A DNA stretch of 64,000 nucleotides, from NCBI GenBank assembly GCA_030583705.1, contig CP129471.1, positions 424,506-488,505 of the forward strand. Reading direction: 5' to 3'. A program made the translations under genes and the position numbers. This document shows positions 40,698-50,963 of the stretch, one piece after another. The notes under the pieces were generated by a model. That model was not told the origin of the DNA. It saw nothing but the letters and a program-made list of their open reading frames with translations, and did not search any database. Source of the stretch: Patescibacteria group bacterium (GTDB lineage: Bacteria > Patescibacteriota > Patescibacteriia > Patescibacteriales > Patescibacteriaceae). Position 1 is the stretch's first letter, and the number at the start of each line of letters is the position of its first letter.

Positions 40698-41348
40698 TTA
40701 TTGCTTCTGATAACGCTCTTCAATAATCTTTAAAGCCCTATCTGTTAAAAACAAGTTGGGATAATGAAGAACATCAACAATATTAAGGTTATCAACATTA
40801 ATCATCTTAACATCTGGTAGGTTTCTGGCGGAATTTTTAACTGTCATCTCGGCAGAAGAATCAATCATTAAAATTTTACCCTGGTTTTCTTCCAAAGCGT
40901 TGGCACGAACTTTATCAATTATTCCTTTAAAGATTTTGGTTTTAAACTCCTCAATTTTCAAATCATCCAAAATAACCAACTTTTTATTAATAACCTTATC
41001 GGATAAAACAATCTTAAGAGCCTTGCGCTTCATTTTTAAGTTAAGATCTTTGCCAAAACTTCTTTGGTTGGTTGGACCAAAAGTTACACCTCCGCCAATC
41101 CAAATTGGGCTACGGCTTGAACCAGCTCTAGCTCGGCCGGTACCTTTTTGTTTCCAGGGTTTTTTACCACCACCACGCACTTCGCTACGATCTTTAGTGT
41201 GAGCCAAAACTTTCCTTTCGTTGGACATCTGGGCTACTAAAGCCTGATGAACCAAGGATTTATTTGGGCTAACGCCAAAAACCGCTTCAGACAATTCTGT
41301 TTGTCCGACTTCTTCTCCGTTTTGATTGTGGATTTTATAAGAAATCAT
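40698..41348 (-). CDS. rplD: 50S ribosomal protein L4
   Basis: 216 residues from the ATG at 41348 (MISYKIHNQNGEE), 4 bp after rplC; the upstream ATG at 41390 would overlap rplC by 38 bp. The tunnel loop GGGKKPWKQKGTGRARAGSS near 58-77 is intact. In E. coli L4 also represses the S10 operon. Confidence 0.96.
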   Translation of the reverse strand: MISYKIHNQNGEEVGQTELSEAVFGVSPNKSLVHQALVAQMSNERKVLAHTKDRSEVRGGGKKPWKQKGTGRARAGSSRSPIWIGGGVTFGPTNQRSFGKDLNLKMKRKALKIVLSDKVINKKLVILDDLKIEEFKTKIFKGIIDKVRANALEENQGKILMIDSSAEMTVKNSARNLPDVKMINVDNLNIVDVLHYPNLFLTDRALKIIEERYQKQ

Positions 41349-41352
41349 ATAA

Positions 41353-42273
41353 TTAAGATTTTTCTTCTTTATTCTCAACTTCTTCAACAACCTCAGCTAC
41401 TAGGGCTTCTTCAGTTTTTTCTTCAGTTGCTTCTTCGCTTGTTTCTTTATTCTCCTCAGTTGTTTCCATAGCTACTTCTTCTTTTACTTCCGCTTCTTCC
41501 TTAGCTTCTTCTACTACTTCTTCCTTAACTTCTTCAGGTTGCTCGGTTTCTTCTTTAACTTCTTCTTTATTTTCATCTGCAGTTTCTTCTTTTTCTTCCT
41601 TTACTTCTTCTGAAATAACCTTCATAGCTTCTTCTTTACTTAAAGGAGTTACCTCCCCTTCTGAAGAAAGCATAATAAGTCCATTACGAGCTCCTGGTAC
41701 AGCTCCCTTAACATACAAGCTACCATCTTTCTCGTCAATGGCAATAACTTCAACATCATGCAAAGTTACACTGTCTCCTCCCATCCTACCAGCCATACGG
41801 GTACCTTTAAAAACGTGCTGAGGTCCTGTTGAACCGATGGAACCAGGCATTCTTAACTGATCCTTGTTACCATGGGTAGCGTCTTGTCCATGGAAACCAT
41901 GGCGTCTAACTACTCCTTGAAAACCCTTACCCTTTGATGTTCCGACAATCGTTAAACGATCTCCAACTTTAAAAGAAGAAACAGTAACATAATCCCCAGA
42001 TTGGAGATTAAGAGCAGAATCTTGGCCAGATAATCTAAACTCCTTAACATAACGGAAATTACCAAGTTCTTTATATTCACCAAGTTGCGGTTTTCTTATA
42101 TTCTTGGTTGCCTTAACGCCAAAACCTACCTGCACAGCGTTATAGCCGTCCTTTTCATCGGTTTTATGACGAATAACCACACAAGGACCGGCTAAAATAC
42201 GGGTTACGGGAACAACCGTGTCCTGTTGCCAAATTTGAGTCATGGCGATTTTTTTTCCAAGAATAAATTTCAT
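41353..42273 (-). CDS. rplC: 50S ribosomal protein L3 with Glu-rich C-terminal tail
   Basis: 306 residues against a usual ~210. The core runs to about 205: MKFILGKKIAMTQIWQQDT, GTSKGKGFQGVVRRHGFHGQ near 109-128, GSTGPQHVFKGTRMAGRMGG near 145-164. After LKEEAMK-like sequence the last ~95 residues are almost only Glu, Lys, Val, Ala and Thr (VKEETEQPEEVKEEVVEEAK and on). A T-rich hairpin stands 18 nt before its start codon. Confidence 0.95.
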   Translation of the reverse strand: MKFILGKKIAMTQIWQQDTVVPVTRILAGPCVVIRHKTDEKDGYNAVQVGFGVKATKNIRKPQLGEYKELGNFRYVKEFRLSGQDSALNLQSGDYVTVSSFKVGDRLTIVGTSKGKGFQGVVRRHGFHGQDATHGNKDQLRMPGSIGSTGPQHVFKGTRMAGRMGGDSVTLHDVEVIAIDEKDGSLYVKGAVPGARNGLIMLSSEGEVTPLSKEEAMKVISEEVKEEKEETADENKEEVKEETEQPEEVKEEVVEEAKEEAEVKEEVAMETTEENKETSEEATEEKTEEALVAEVVEEVENKEEKS

Positions 42274-42282
42274 AATTATAAA

Positions 42283-42315
42283 AAAAGAAAAATCGGATCA
42301 AGGATATGACCGATT
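42283..42315 (-). terminator. Attenuator-like hairpin in the rplC leader
   Basis: On the - strand: AATCGG, TCA, loop, TGA with one bulged A, CCGATT (arms 42310-42315 and 42291-42296), then TTTCTTTTTT, 18 nt before the rplC ATG. It has the form of an intrinsic terminator placed inside the str/S10 message. Confidence 0.6.
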
Positions 42316-42317
42316 CC

Positions 42318-42398
42318 CAGCTGACAAAAGTTCGGGCTAAATTAAGTCCGTATAAAGAATTGTCTTGTAAATCCCGGGAGGGCTTATCCTTTCAGCTG
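42318..42398 (-). promoter_or_regulatory. Structured mRNA leader between rpsJ and rplC
   Basis: On the - strand a long-range stem CAGCTGA/TCAGCTG (42398-42392 with 42324-42318) closes a region containing CCCGGG and AGCCCG. It lies directly before the T-tract hairpin. The 199-nt rpsJ-rplC gap is far longer than the 4-50 bp gaps in the rest of the cluster. Confidence 0.45.
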
Positions 42399-42472
42399 TC
42401 TTAGTCTTTTATTTATCCACTTCTCCTTCTCGGAGGTTAAATAAATAAGATTAAAACAGTCTTAATTAAATC

Positions 42473-42829
42473 TTACATTTTTATTTCAACATCAACGCCG
42501 GTGGGTAAATTAAGATTACTTAGGGCTTCAATGGTGGCGGCGGAGGGTTCAATGATGTCCAACAGTCTCTTGTGGGTTCTCATTTCAAACTGATCCCGCG
42601 CATCTTTGTGAACAAAAGTTGACGAATTGACCGTGTATTTCCTCTTCTCTGTTGGTAGAGGAATCGGTCCGTAAAGCTGCGCGCCGGTTCTTTTGACGGT
42701 TTCAACAATAATTCTTGTTGATTGGTCAATAATCTTATGATCAAAGGAGCGAATTTTAATTCTCACCCTTTGCTTAAAGTCGGCGGCCGTCTTAGCCGTC
42801 TCAACAACATTTTTTTCAACTTCTGTCAT
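42473..42829 (-). CDS. rpsJ: 30S ribosomal protein S10
   Basis: 118 residues, with ~17 extra residues at the N-terminus. Core: [20 protein letters not shown] near 21-40, [20 protein letters not shown] near 48-67, [18 protein letters not shown] near 79-96. Also the NusE transcription antitermination factor. Here it travels with tuf, and a long leader separates it from rplC. Confidence 0.96.
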   Translation of the reverse strand: MTEVEKNVVETAKTAADFKQRVRIKIRSFDHKIIDQSTRIIVETVKRTGAQLYGPIPLPTEKRKYTVNSSTFVHKDARDQFEMRTHKRLLDIIEPSAATIEALSNLNLPTGVDVEIKM

Positions 42830-42870
42830 AAATTAATAATTTACTGACTTATAATTAAGTACAGATAAAT

Positions 42871-42894
42871 CCTTCCGTCGTTTAAGACGGAAGG
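42871..42894 (-). terminator. Hairpin after tuf
   Basis: CCTTCCGTC (42871-42879) and GACGGAAGG (42886-42894), loop of 6 nt, 10 bp after the tuf stop. On the - strand it is followed by ATTTATCTG, a poor T tract, so it may be a weak terminator or a stabilising or processing element before rpsJ. Confidence 0.5.
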
Positions 42895-42903
42895 AGGAAA
42901 TCT

Positions 42904-44091
<1,188 letters not shown>

Positions 44092-44116
44092 ATTTTTATA
44101 ATAAATTATAAGATTT

Positions 44117-44173
44117 AAAGGTATAAGGTTCGTCAAGCTAATAATGAACTTGCTTAACCAACCTTATATCTTT
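44117..44173 (-). promoter_or_regulatory. Long hairpin in the tuf leader
   Basis: Arms 44117-44130 and 44160-44173 pair over 14 bp (one G-U), AAAGGTATAAGGTT with AACCTTATATCTTT, with a 29-nt apical part that can form a small inner stem. It starts 26 nt before the tuf ATG and has no strong T tract. Role unknown. Confidence 0.5.
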
Positions 44174-44221
44174 GCCTAACCTATAATTGTAAAAATTAAT
44201 TAAATAAAAATTTTAATCAAA

Positions 44222-44671
44222 TTACAGAACCTCGTCAGCTTCACGCCGGCGAGAGTCCGGGATACTCCAAGGGTTTTTTGAATCTTTTGGCCGACTAAAA
44301 TTGCTTTGGCCATTAACCTTTGGAGGTCTCCAATCCATTAAAGGCGTTAGAGACTCAGCTTTCTTCTCTTCTTTCTTCTCTTCCTCTTTAGCTAAATGAC
44401 TATGGTTTCCATCCTTTCTAACCTCGTCTTCGTTCTTGCTTAAGGACTGTAAAACCTGGCCATTTTTCCATTTAGCTATATCGGAGTTTATTTTATCAAT
44501 AAGCTCATCTTCTGTCAAGCTTTCTGTCTTAAGGGATCTTTTAATCATTTCTTCGTAGTCTCTAAGCCCGCAAACCACATAAGATTTTTCAGGCTCAGCC
44601 TTATCAAAGACAATCACTTTATCCCCGGTTTTATTAATTAAATCAATTAACCTTTGGATATGATCATTCAT
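44222..44671 (-). CDS. Hypothetical protein between fusA and tuf
   Basis: 149 residues. The first ~50 read MNDHIQRLIDLINKTGDKVI, then VFDKAEPEKSYVVCGLRDYE, a small alpha/beta pattern loosely like Phd/YefM-type antitoxins (a helix followed by a strand and a DYExMI helix). The rest is charged and proline-rich and looks disordered (KEEEKKEEKKAESLTPLMDW). It occupies the position between fusA and tuf, which are adjacent in most bacteria. I do not know the function. Confidence 0.78.
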   Translation of the reverse strand: MNDHIQRLIDLINKTGDKVIVFDKAEPEKSYVVCGLRDYEEMIKRSLKTESLTEDELIDKINSDIAKWKNGQVLQSLSKNEDEVRKDGNHSHLAKEEEKKEEKKAESLTPLMDWRPPKVNGQSNFSRPKDSKNPWSIPDSRRREADEVL

Positions 44672-44757
44672 AAAAGATTCTTAAAATTACTTGAAAAAGA
44701 CTAAACTATTGTAACCGATAAAGAAAAAGAGGTCAAGAGGGTAAAACTGTTAATAAT

Positions 44758-46836
44758 TTATTTACCCTTACCACCAGCGATTTCTTCAGCCACATGACGC
44801 GGAACTTCGTTGTAATGCAAGAATTCCATACTGTAATTGGCTCTACCTTGGCTCATGGAACGAAGTTGGGTGGCATAACCAAACATTTCAGCTAAAGGCA
44901 CCTTAGCATCAACCACCTTCAAATTACCCCTATCTGTCATTTGATCAATTTGTCCTCTTTTGGAATTAAGGTCTCCAATTACATTACCCATGTACTCTTC
45001 AGGAGTAGTTACCTCAACTTTCATAATCGGTTCAAGTAGTATAGCCGAAGCCTTACGACAAGCCTCTTTAAAAGCTAAAATACCAGCCATTTTAAAGGCT
45101 GCCTCAGAAGAGTCTACTTCATGATAAGAACCGTCATAAACAGTGGCCTTGACGTCAACAATTGGGTAACCGGCAACCACACCTTTGTCTAAAGCTTCTT
45201 TAAAGCCCTTTTCAATAGCCGGGATATATTCTCTTGGAATAACTCCACCTTTAACTTCATCAACAAACTCCGAGCCCTTACCAGCCTCTTGTGGCTCAAT
45301 ACGTAGCCAACAATGTCCATATTGTCCTCTTCCTCCAGACTGTTTAATGTATTTTCCTTCAGCTTCAGCTTTATTACGAATGGTTTCGCGATAAGAAACC
45401 TGGGGTTGCCCGATATTGGCCTCAACATTAAATTCTCTTTTCATTCTATCTACAATAATATCCAAGTGTAATTCGCCCATACCGGAAATAAGGGTCTGAT
45501 TAGTTTCTTCATCAGATTCAACACGAAAAGTCGGATCTTCTTCAGCTAAACGAGCTAAAGCCAAACCCATTTTTTCTTGGTCAACTTTAGTTTTAGGTTC
45601 AACGGCAATCTTAATAACTGGCTCTGGGAAAGAAATACTTTCCAAGAGAAGGGGGCGATCAACATCACATAAAGTATTACCAGTATAAGTTTCTTTTAAA
45701 CCAATAGCAGCCGCAATGTCTCCGGAGTAAATAGCATCAATTTCTTCACGATGATTGGCATGCATTCTGACCAATCTACCAATTCTTTCTTTTTTGCCAG
45801 TAGAAGAGTTAAAAATATAAGAGCCGGAACGAAGAACACCAGAATAAACACGAACAAAACAGAGTTTTCCGACAAAAGGATCGGTAGCTATTTTAAAAGC
45901 TAGGGCAGAAAAAGGCTCACTGTCTTCCACTTTAACGATAATCTTTTTTTCTTCATCATCAATGTCCATACCTTCCAACATCGGTACGTCAAGTGGTGAA
46001 GGCAGATAATCGTTAACTGCATCCAAAACTAACTGTACACCAATATTCTTTAAGGCAGTACCACAAAAAACCGGATAAACTTCATTGTTAATAACCGCTT
46101 TACGTAAAGCTTTTTTAAGATCTTCAGCTTCAATAGTTTCACCACCAAGATATTTTTCAGTCAAAGCTTCATCACATTCAACAATTTTTTCAATTAATTC
46201 TTGACGATGTTTTTCAACTTTTTCTTTCATGTCTTCAGGAATATCAATCTTGTTAATCTGTTCACCGTTTTGTCCTTTAAACTCATAAGCCTGCATAGCG
46301 ATCAGGTCAATTACGCCACTCATATTTTCTTCAGCCCCGATCGGTAATTGAGCAGCTACGGCCTTTGGATTTAATCTTTGACGAATTGAATCAAGGCTCA
46401 TATAAAAATCAGCACCCATTTTATCCATTTTATTAACAAAACAAAGACGAGGTACATGGTACTTATCAGCTTGGCGCCAAACGGTTTCAGATTGAGGTTC
46501 AACACCAGCAGATCCGTCAAAAACAGCTACAGCTCCATCTAAAACACGCAAAGATCTTTCCACTTCAACCGTAAAGTCAACGTGTCCAGGGGTATCAATA
46601 ATGTTAATTCGGTTATCATGCCAAAAACAAGTAGTAGCCGCCGAAGTAATAGTTATACCACGTTCTTTTTCCTGCTCCATCCAGTCCATTTCAGCCGCAC
46701 CTTCGTGTACTTCTCCAATTTTATGCTTTTTTCCAGTATAAAACAAAACGCGCTCGGTAAAAGTAGTTTTTCCGGCGTCAATATGGGCCATGATGCCGAT
46801 ATTTCTGGTATTTTGGAGTGAATATTCCCTAGCCAT
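44758..46836 (-). CDS. fusA: Elongation factor G
   Basis: 692 residues. Ribosomal translocase. GTPase motifs: [15 protein letters not shown] near 17-31, [23 protein letters not shown], then domain IV with [20 protein letters not shown] and [14 protein letters not shown]. Domains II-V are complete. It follows rpsG by 26 bp. Confidence 0.98.
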   Translation of the reverse strand: MAREYSLQNTRNIGIMAHIDAGKTTFTERVLFYTGKKHKIGEVHEGAAEMDWMEQEKERGITITSAATTCFWHDNRINIIDTPGHVDFTVEVERSLRVLDGAVAVFDGSAGVEPQSETVWRQADKYHVPRLCFVNKMDKMGADFYMSLDSIRQRLNPKAVAAQLPIGAEENMSGVIDLIAMQAYEFKGQNGEQINKIDIPEDMKEKVEKHRQELIEKIVECDEALTEKYLGGETIEAEDLKKALRKAVINNEVYPVFCGTALKNIGVQLVLDAVNDYLPSPLDVPMLEGMDIDDEEKKIIVKVEDSEPFSALAFKIATDPFVGKLCFVRVYSGVLRSGSYIFNSSTGKKERIGRLVRMHANHREEIDAIYSGDIAAAIGLKETYTGNTLCDVDRPLLLESISFPEPVIKIAVEPKTKVDQEKMGLALARLAEEDPTFRVESDEETNQTLISGMGELHLDIIVDRMKREFNVEANIGQPQVSYRETIRNKAEAEGKYIKQSGGRGQYGHCWLRIEPQEAGKGSEFVDEVKGGVIPREYIPAIEKGFKEALDKGVVAGYPIVDVKATVYDGSYHEVDSSEAAFKMAGILAFKEACRKASAILLEPIMKVEVTTPEEYMGNVIGDLNSKRGQIDQMTDRGNLKVVDAKVPLAEMFGYATQLRSMSQGRANYSMEFLHYNEVPRHVAEEIAGGKGK

Positions 46837-46862
46837 AGTTATTAAATTATTTTAATTAATTT

Positions 46863-47330
46863 TTAGCGTGCAAAATGAGCAAAAGCCTTGTTAGCTTCAG
46901 CCATTTTTTGGACGTCAAGTTTTTTCTTAATTGAAGCGCTTTCTCCTTTAGAAGTATCTATTATCTCCATGGCCAATTTTTCAGCCATTGGCTTACCTTT
47001 GCGAGCGCGAGCTGCTTGTATTATCCAACGACAACCAAGCATAAAGCGACGATCCCCTCTTACCTGATAAGGAATCTGGTAGTTGGCTCCACCAACTCTT
47101 CGGCCTCTTACTTCCAAAGATGGAGAGACTAGTTTTATAGCCTTGTTAAAAACATGGCGAGGATCTTGTCCTGTTTTTTCCTTTATAATATCGAAAGAAG
47201 TGTAGACCACTTTTTGGGCTACGGATTTTTTACCGGCATACATAATGTAATTGATGAATTTGGCTATTTCAACATCACTGTACTTAACATCCGGTTGGAT
47301 TGAACGTTTGGCGGCGGGTTTTCCTCTCAT
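46863..47330 (-). CDS. rpsG: 30S ribosomal protein S7
   Basis: 155 residues. MRGKPAAKRSIQPDVKYSDV start; RRVGGANYQIPYQVRGDRRF near 77-96; WIIQAARARKGKPMAEKLAM near 102-121. Ends KANKAFAHFAR as in many bacterial S7. Nucleates assembly of the head. Confidence 0.97.
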   Translation of the reverse strand: MRGKPAAKRSIQPDVKYSDVEIAKFINYIMYAGKKSVAQKVVYTSFDIIKEKTGQDPRHVFNKAIKLVSPSLEVRGRRVGGANYQIPYQVRGDRRFMLGCRWIIQAARARKGKPMAEKLAMEIIDTSKGESASIKKKLDVQKMAEANKAFAHFAR

Positions 47331-47363
47331 AAATTTAAAATAATTTAGTTATCTATAGTTTAA

Positions 47364-47783
47364 TTAAGCTTTAGGCTTTTTAGTCCCATAGCTACTGCGG
47401 CTCTGTCTACGAGCTTCTACTCCCTGAGCGTCATAAACACCACGAATAATCTTATAACGAACACCTGGTAAGTCCTTAGTACGACCACCTTTTATTAAAA
47501 CAATAGAGTGTTCTTGAAGGTTGTGACCAATACCAGGGATATAAGCGGTAACTTCCATACCATTAGACAAGCGAACACGGGCAATCTTACGAAGAGCCGA
47601 GTTAGGCTTCTTCGGAGTCATGGTGGTAACTTTTAAGCAAACACCGCGCTTAAAGGGTGCTCCTTTAATTGTAGTATTTTTCCTTCTATGTAAAGTGTCC
47701 AGCGTTAACTTCAAAGCCGGAGATTTACTCTTGGCTCTAGTAGTCTTTCTACCCTTTTTGATTAACTGATTAATTGTTGGCAT
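47364..47783 (-). CDS. rpsL: 30S ribosomal protein S12
   Basis: 139 residues from the ATG at 47783 ([12 protein letters not shown]), the universal start of the family. [20 protein letters not shown] near 51-70 keeps the Lys that streptomycin resistance mutations alter, and [20 protein letters not shown] near 115-134 ends the decoding-centre loop. First gene of the str run, with its own promoter. Confidence 0.97.
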   Translation of the reverse strand: MPTINQLIKKGRKTTRAKSKSPALKLTLDTLHRRKNTTIKGAPFKRGVCLKVTTMTPKKPNSALRKIARVRLSNGMEVTAYIPGIGHNLQEHSIVLIKGGRTKDLPGVRYKIIRGVYDAQGVEARRQSRSSYGTKKPKA

Positions 47784-47829
47784 AAATAAATAAAATAAAT
47801 TCAAACACAATATTTTGATCGTAAAATAA

Positions 47830-47847
47830 ATCCCGAACTAGCGGGAT
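47830..47847 (-). promoter_or_regulatory. Hairpin in the rpsL leader
   Basis: ATCCCG (47830-47835), loop AACTAG, CGGGAT (47842-47847). It starts almost at the predicted transcript start and could be a 5' stabiliser or a binding site for a ribosomal protein. Confidence 0.45.
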
Positions 47848-47854
47848 ATGAGTT

Positions 47855-47883
47855 ACTTTAACAGAAGTAAAAAAACAAGTCAA
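47855..47883 (-). promoter_or_regulatory. Promoter of the str cluster (rpsL-rpsG-fusA-...)
   Basis: On the - strand: TTGACT (47883-47878), 17-bp spacer, TAAAGT (47860-47855). Transcript start near 47848 leaves a leader of about 65 nt before rpsL. Confidence 0.75.
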
Positions 47884-48001
47884 GGGTTTTTAACCGACTT
47901 AAAACAAGCCTTAAAAAATAGCCAAAAAACACTGATAAAGGTGTTATAAATATATTAATAAAAGACCCAAAAATACAGTATTTTTATCTAATATTAGCTA
48001 T

Positions 48002-48700
48002 TTAAATAGGTATACCAATAAAAGCAAAGAATACCCATGAAAGCACTGGAATAATAATCCTGAAAAAGCCCAACATAACCAGGAAAATAACAATGATTAA
48101 TCCGTAACGCTCAAGTGAAGAAAATTTACTCCTAAAAGGCTCAGGTAAAAAAGCGGCTAAAACCTTGGAGCCATCTAATGGAGGGATGGGCATCATATTA
48201 AAAATCGCCAAGGCTAAATTAATGAAACAAGCCACTAAAGAGATAAAAACCAGACTAACGGCTAAAGAACCCTGGGTTAAAGCCATAATAGCCGCATCAT
48301 CACCTGTGAAAAACCCGTTAATTAAAGAAATAAGCGCTCCGTCTGGTAAAGGCAAAAAACGAACGATTAAAGCAAAAACAGCCGCCAGAATAATATTACT
48401 AACAGGCCCGGCAATGGCCACCTTAAGCTCTCCGTATTTTCTATCTATTAAGTTATACGGATTATAAGGTACCGGCTTAGCCCAAGCAATAAAAAACCCC
48501 ACTTTGGAAATGACCAAAAGGATTGGCACTAAAATTGAACCAATCGGATCAAGATGTTTAATCGGGTTAAGAGTCAGTCGTCCTTCATCTTCAGCGGTAG
48601 TATCCCCCAAACGACGAGCCATCCAACCGTGGGCATACTCATGAATCACGGCGGAAAGAATTAAAATTATAATGGTAACAGCAATAATCATCATAAGCAA
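48002..48700 (-). CDS. Site-2 protease family membrane protein (peptidase M50)
   Basis: 232 residues with about six TM segments. The metal site is complete: HEYAHGWMARRLGD near 20-33 gives HExxH, and AIFNMMPIPPLDGSKVL near 165-181 gives the NxxPxPPLDG motif with its third ligand Asp. Belongs to the short group of M50 proteins without a PDZ domain. Members cut TM helices of regulators; the target here is unknown. It stands alone between the str cluster and the glycan locus. Confidence 0.9.
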   Translation of the reverse strand: MLMMIIAVTIIILILSAVIHEYAHGWMARRLGDTTAEDEGRLTLNPIKHLDPIGSILVPILLVISKVGFFIAWAKPVPYNPYNLIDRKYGELKVAIAGPVSNIILAAVFALIVRFLPLPDGALISLINGFFTGDDAAIMALTQGSLAVSLVFISLVACFINLALAIFNMMPIPPLDGSKVLAAFLPEPFRSKFSSLERYGLIIVIFLVMLGFFRIIIPVLSWVFFAFIGIPI

Positions 48701-48762
48701 TCATGAAAAATCATAAAAAATTATCGTAATTGCATACAATACAAGCATGCAAATACAATTCT

Positions 48763-48791
48763 ATATTAACACAAGCAAAAGACCTTGTCTA
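48763..48791 (-). promoter_or_regulatory. Promoter of the M50 protease gene
   Basis: On the - strand: TAGACA (48791-48786), 17-bp spacer, TAATAT (48768-48763). The leader contains a TTGCAT/ATGCAA stem at about 48730-48752. Confidence 0.55.
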
Positions 48792-48840
48792 ATAAAAAAT
48801 CCAAAAAATAGCTATTTTCTTGATATTATAAACAAAATCA

Positions 48841-48868
48841 TAAACACCTCACATCATTGAGGTGTTTA
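48841..48868 (-). terminator. Terminator at the end of the envelope-glycan locus
   Basis: TAAACACCTCA (48841-48851), loop CATCAT, TGAGGTGTTTA (58-68 of the same line), 20 bp after the stop of the O-antigen ligase-like gene. The T tract on the - strand is interrupted (TGATTTTGTTT). Confidence 0.7.
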
Positions 48869-48887
48869 TGGGAGATATTATTTAAAA

Positions 48888-50405
48888 TTATTTGGAATTA
48901 TAAACTCTTAAAACCAAAACTAAACCAATTAAATAAGACATTCCCAAGGGATGATTAAGGTAAGGGGTGAAAAAATGAACAACTACCAAAGCAAAAGTTG
49001 AGCCTAAAAGACCTAAACCAATCAATGCTTCGTGATTATCACTCTTCTTGTAAAGACCATAAGCCTCTTTTAAGATAAGCCAAATAAGCCATAGAGCAAA
49101 AAATACGCCAACCAATCCTGTCTTAAGCCAAATATCAAGCCAACCCCATTCAAAAGCAAAGGTGGTATAATAACCATCCACTGTAGATTCTTGGACTCTT
49201 GGATCTGTTGAATAATAAGTTAGGGTTTTGCCAAAACCATGACCAAGTAAAGGTGCTTCCTTAATCCCCTCCCACATAACAGGCAAAAGAAACCAACGAG
49301 CCGAAGCCGCACTTTCATCAAGTTTAGTAGCCCTGTCTGTTAATAAAGAATAATCAATTTCTGTGGTCGGCTGGGGGAAAGGAAATTTAACAACCAATAA
49401 AAGTAAAAGTAGGGAAAATACCAAAGTTACAAGAAGAGCTCCTAAGTTTTTTATTACAGATAATAGATTAGGCTTGTATTTAATCAATAAAAGAAAAACT
49501 GTCACCAAACAAGCCGCTAAAAGACCTAGCCAAAAACTTCTGGATAAACCAACAATAATCACCATAGAGGAAAAAACCAAAACACTATAAATAATTCTTA
49601 ACCAAGTTTTATTTAAACTTAAATTTAAAGAATTTTTTATTGAAGGTAATTTTAAACTAAACAACCAAGCCAATAAAAAAGCCGGAATCATAAAAACATG
49701 AGACTGGGTAAAAATACGATAAAATCCTCCATCATTCATCCGAGTAATTTCGCCTAAAAGACTATAACGAGTCCAGCTATATATCTCAGCCATTAAAGGC
49801 ATAAAACCATGAGAAAAAACATAGAGGATAAAAATTGTTTTAAGAAAAGACCAAGCCAAAGACAAGAGAATGATAACCCCTATTTCCATCAAGTCCTTAC
49901 GACTCCGAACAACATAAAGCAAGGGCAAAAAGATCAAGGCAAAAATCCATCTTTTCGCCTCAATTAACCAAAGAGAGTTTTCATTGTTAAAATAACCTAA
50001 AATAGCGGAAATAAAAAGAACTAACAAGATCCCTATAAGGGGTTTACGATAAGCTGAGTTTAAAAATATCTCTTTATAATAATTAAAGTACGAACGAGGT
50101 TTAAAAAGAACATTCATAAACCAAACAGCCATAACAATCAGCCAAAGAGTTATTCTTAAAGACAGCCCCGACTCCACTGAGCCACCATATAAAAGATAAC
50201 CATGTGAGCCGATAACCAATTCAGCGGCTAAAAACCAAAGACCGTATTTTAAATTCTTTAAAGTTAAAATCAAAGCCACTAAGGCAACTAAAACGAAAGT
50301 TAGATACGCAACGTTTCTTTCAAAAAAACCAATGAAAGACAAAGTCTCCACCGTTAAAAGGGAGAAAAGAAACCAGAAAACAAAACGTTTGCTTAAAAGA
50401 TTCAT
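48888..50405 (-). CDS. O-antigen ligase/polymerase-like membrane protein
   Basis: 505 residues with 11-12 TM segments. The large extracytoplasmic loop near 340-420 contains LLGHGFGKTLTYYSTDPRVQ, where the H-G-x-G motif matches the Wzy/WaaL superfamily, followed by FEWGWLDIWLKTGLVGVFFA. The family joins or polymerises lipid-linked glycans outside the membrane. Together with the flippase and glycosyltransferases upstream, it suggests a surface polysaccharide or glycoprotein system; a cell without outer membrane would need another acceptor than lipid A. Confidence 0.82.
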   Translation of the reverse strand: MNLLSKRFVFWFLFSLLTVETLSFIGFFERNVAYLTFVLVALVALILTLKNLKYGLWFLAAELVIGSHGYLLYGGSVESGLSLRITLWLIVMAVWFMNVLFKPRSYFNYYKEIFLNSAYRKPLIGILLVLFISAILGYFNNENSLWLIEAKRWIFALIFLPLLYVVRSRKDLMEIGVIILLSLAWSFLKTIFILYVFSHGFMPLMAEIYSWTRYSLLGEITRMNDGGFYRIFTQSHVFMIPAFLLAWLFSLKLPSIKNSLNLSLNKTWLRIIYSVLVFSSMVIIVGLSRSFWLGLLAACLVTVFLLLIKYKPNLLSVIKNLGALLVTLVFSLLLLLLVVKFPFPQPTTEIDYSLLTDRATKLDESAASARWFLLPVMWEGIKEAPLLGHGFGKTLTYYSTDPRVQESTVDGYYTTFAFEWGWLDIWLKTGLVGVFFALWLIWLILKEAYGLYKKSDNHEALIGLGLLGSTFALVVVHFFTPYLNHPLGMSYLIGLVLVLRVYNSK

Positions 50406-50415
50406 ATTAATTAAT

Positions 50416-50955
50416 TTAAGGCAAAAGAAGCTTATCGCCTATCTTTAAATTATAACGCGAAGCTCCACCTGAGGGCAACTCTAATACGCGATCCACAGGA
50501 GCCGGAGAATCATAAAGACGATAAGGTGGAGCTTGTTCAGGCTCTAAGTTTTCATCAAGACCTATAACCTCTCCTCCATTAAGCCAAACTATATCCAAAG
50601 AAAAATTCATCTCTCTCATCACAAAAGTTCTTTCTATGCTATCGGGAAAAACAAATAACATACCGCATTGCTCGCACAAAGATTCCCTATGACTTAATCC
50701 CAAATAATGCTCAGCTGGAGTTAAGGCTTGTTCAAGATAAATTAATTGTCCGTTAATTTCAGTTTGAAAATGCTTATCTTTAATTATATTTTTATCAAAC
50801 CCATCTCCCTTATCTGCCCCATCTCTTTCTTGTACAGTATTATGCTTATCATTATTAAATAAACCAACATTAAATTCTCTAAAAATAAAAAAAGCAACCA
50901 ATATAACCAATAAAAACAAAGCTAAAATTTTTATTATATTATTTGTTTTTTTCAT
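50416..50955 (-). CDS. DUF192 protein with N-terminal anchor
   Basis: 179 residues. Signal anchor at about 7-25 (IIKILALFLLVILVAFFIF), a charged linker, and a DUF192 domain from about 65 to the end: ALTPAEHYLGLSHRESLCEQ, GMLFVFPDSIERTFVMREMN, LDIVWLNGGEVIGLDENLEP. A CEQC motif sits near the start of the domain. Function of DUF192 is unknown. It overlaps no neighbour and lies between the ligase-like gene and a GT2 gene, 9-10 bp from each. Confidence 0.87.
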   Translation of the reverse strand: MKKTNNIIKILALFLLVILVAFFIFREFNVGLFNNDKHNTVQERDGADKGDGFDKNIIKDKHFQTEINGQLIYLEQALTPAEHYLGLSHRESLCEQCGMLFVFPDSIERTFVMREMNFSLDIVWLNGGEVIGLDENLEPEQAPPYRLYDSPAPVDRVLELPSGGASRYNLKIGDKLLLP

Positions 50956-50963
50956 ATTAATTT

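Noticed and set aside
42421-42440. GGAG followed by GTG GAT AAA TAA in the rplC leader as a leader peptide
   Set aside because: Three codons only, and the GGAG is part of a small stem; no attenuation logic can be based on it.
44222-44671. Toxin-antitoxin module at the fusA-tuf gap
   Set aside because: Only a faint antitoxin-like N-terminus and no toxin gene beside it; kept as hypothetical.
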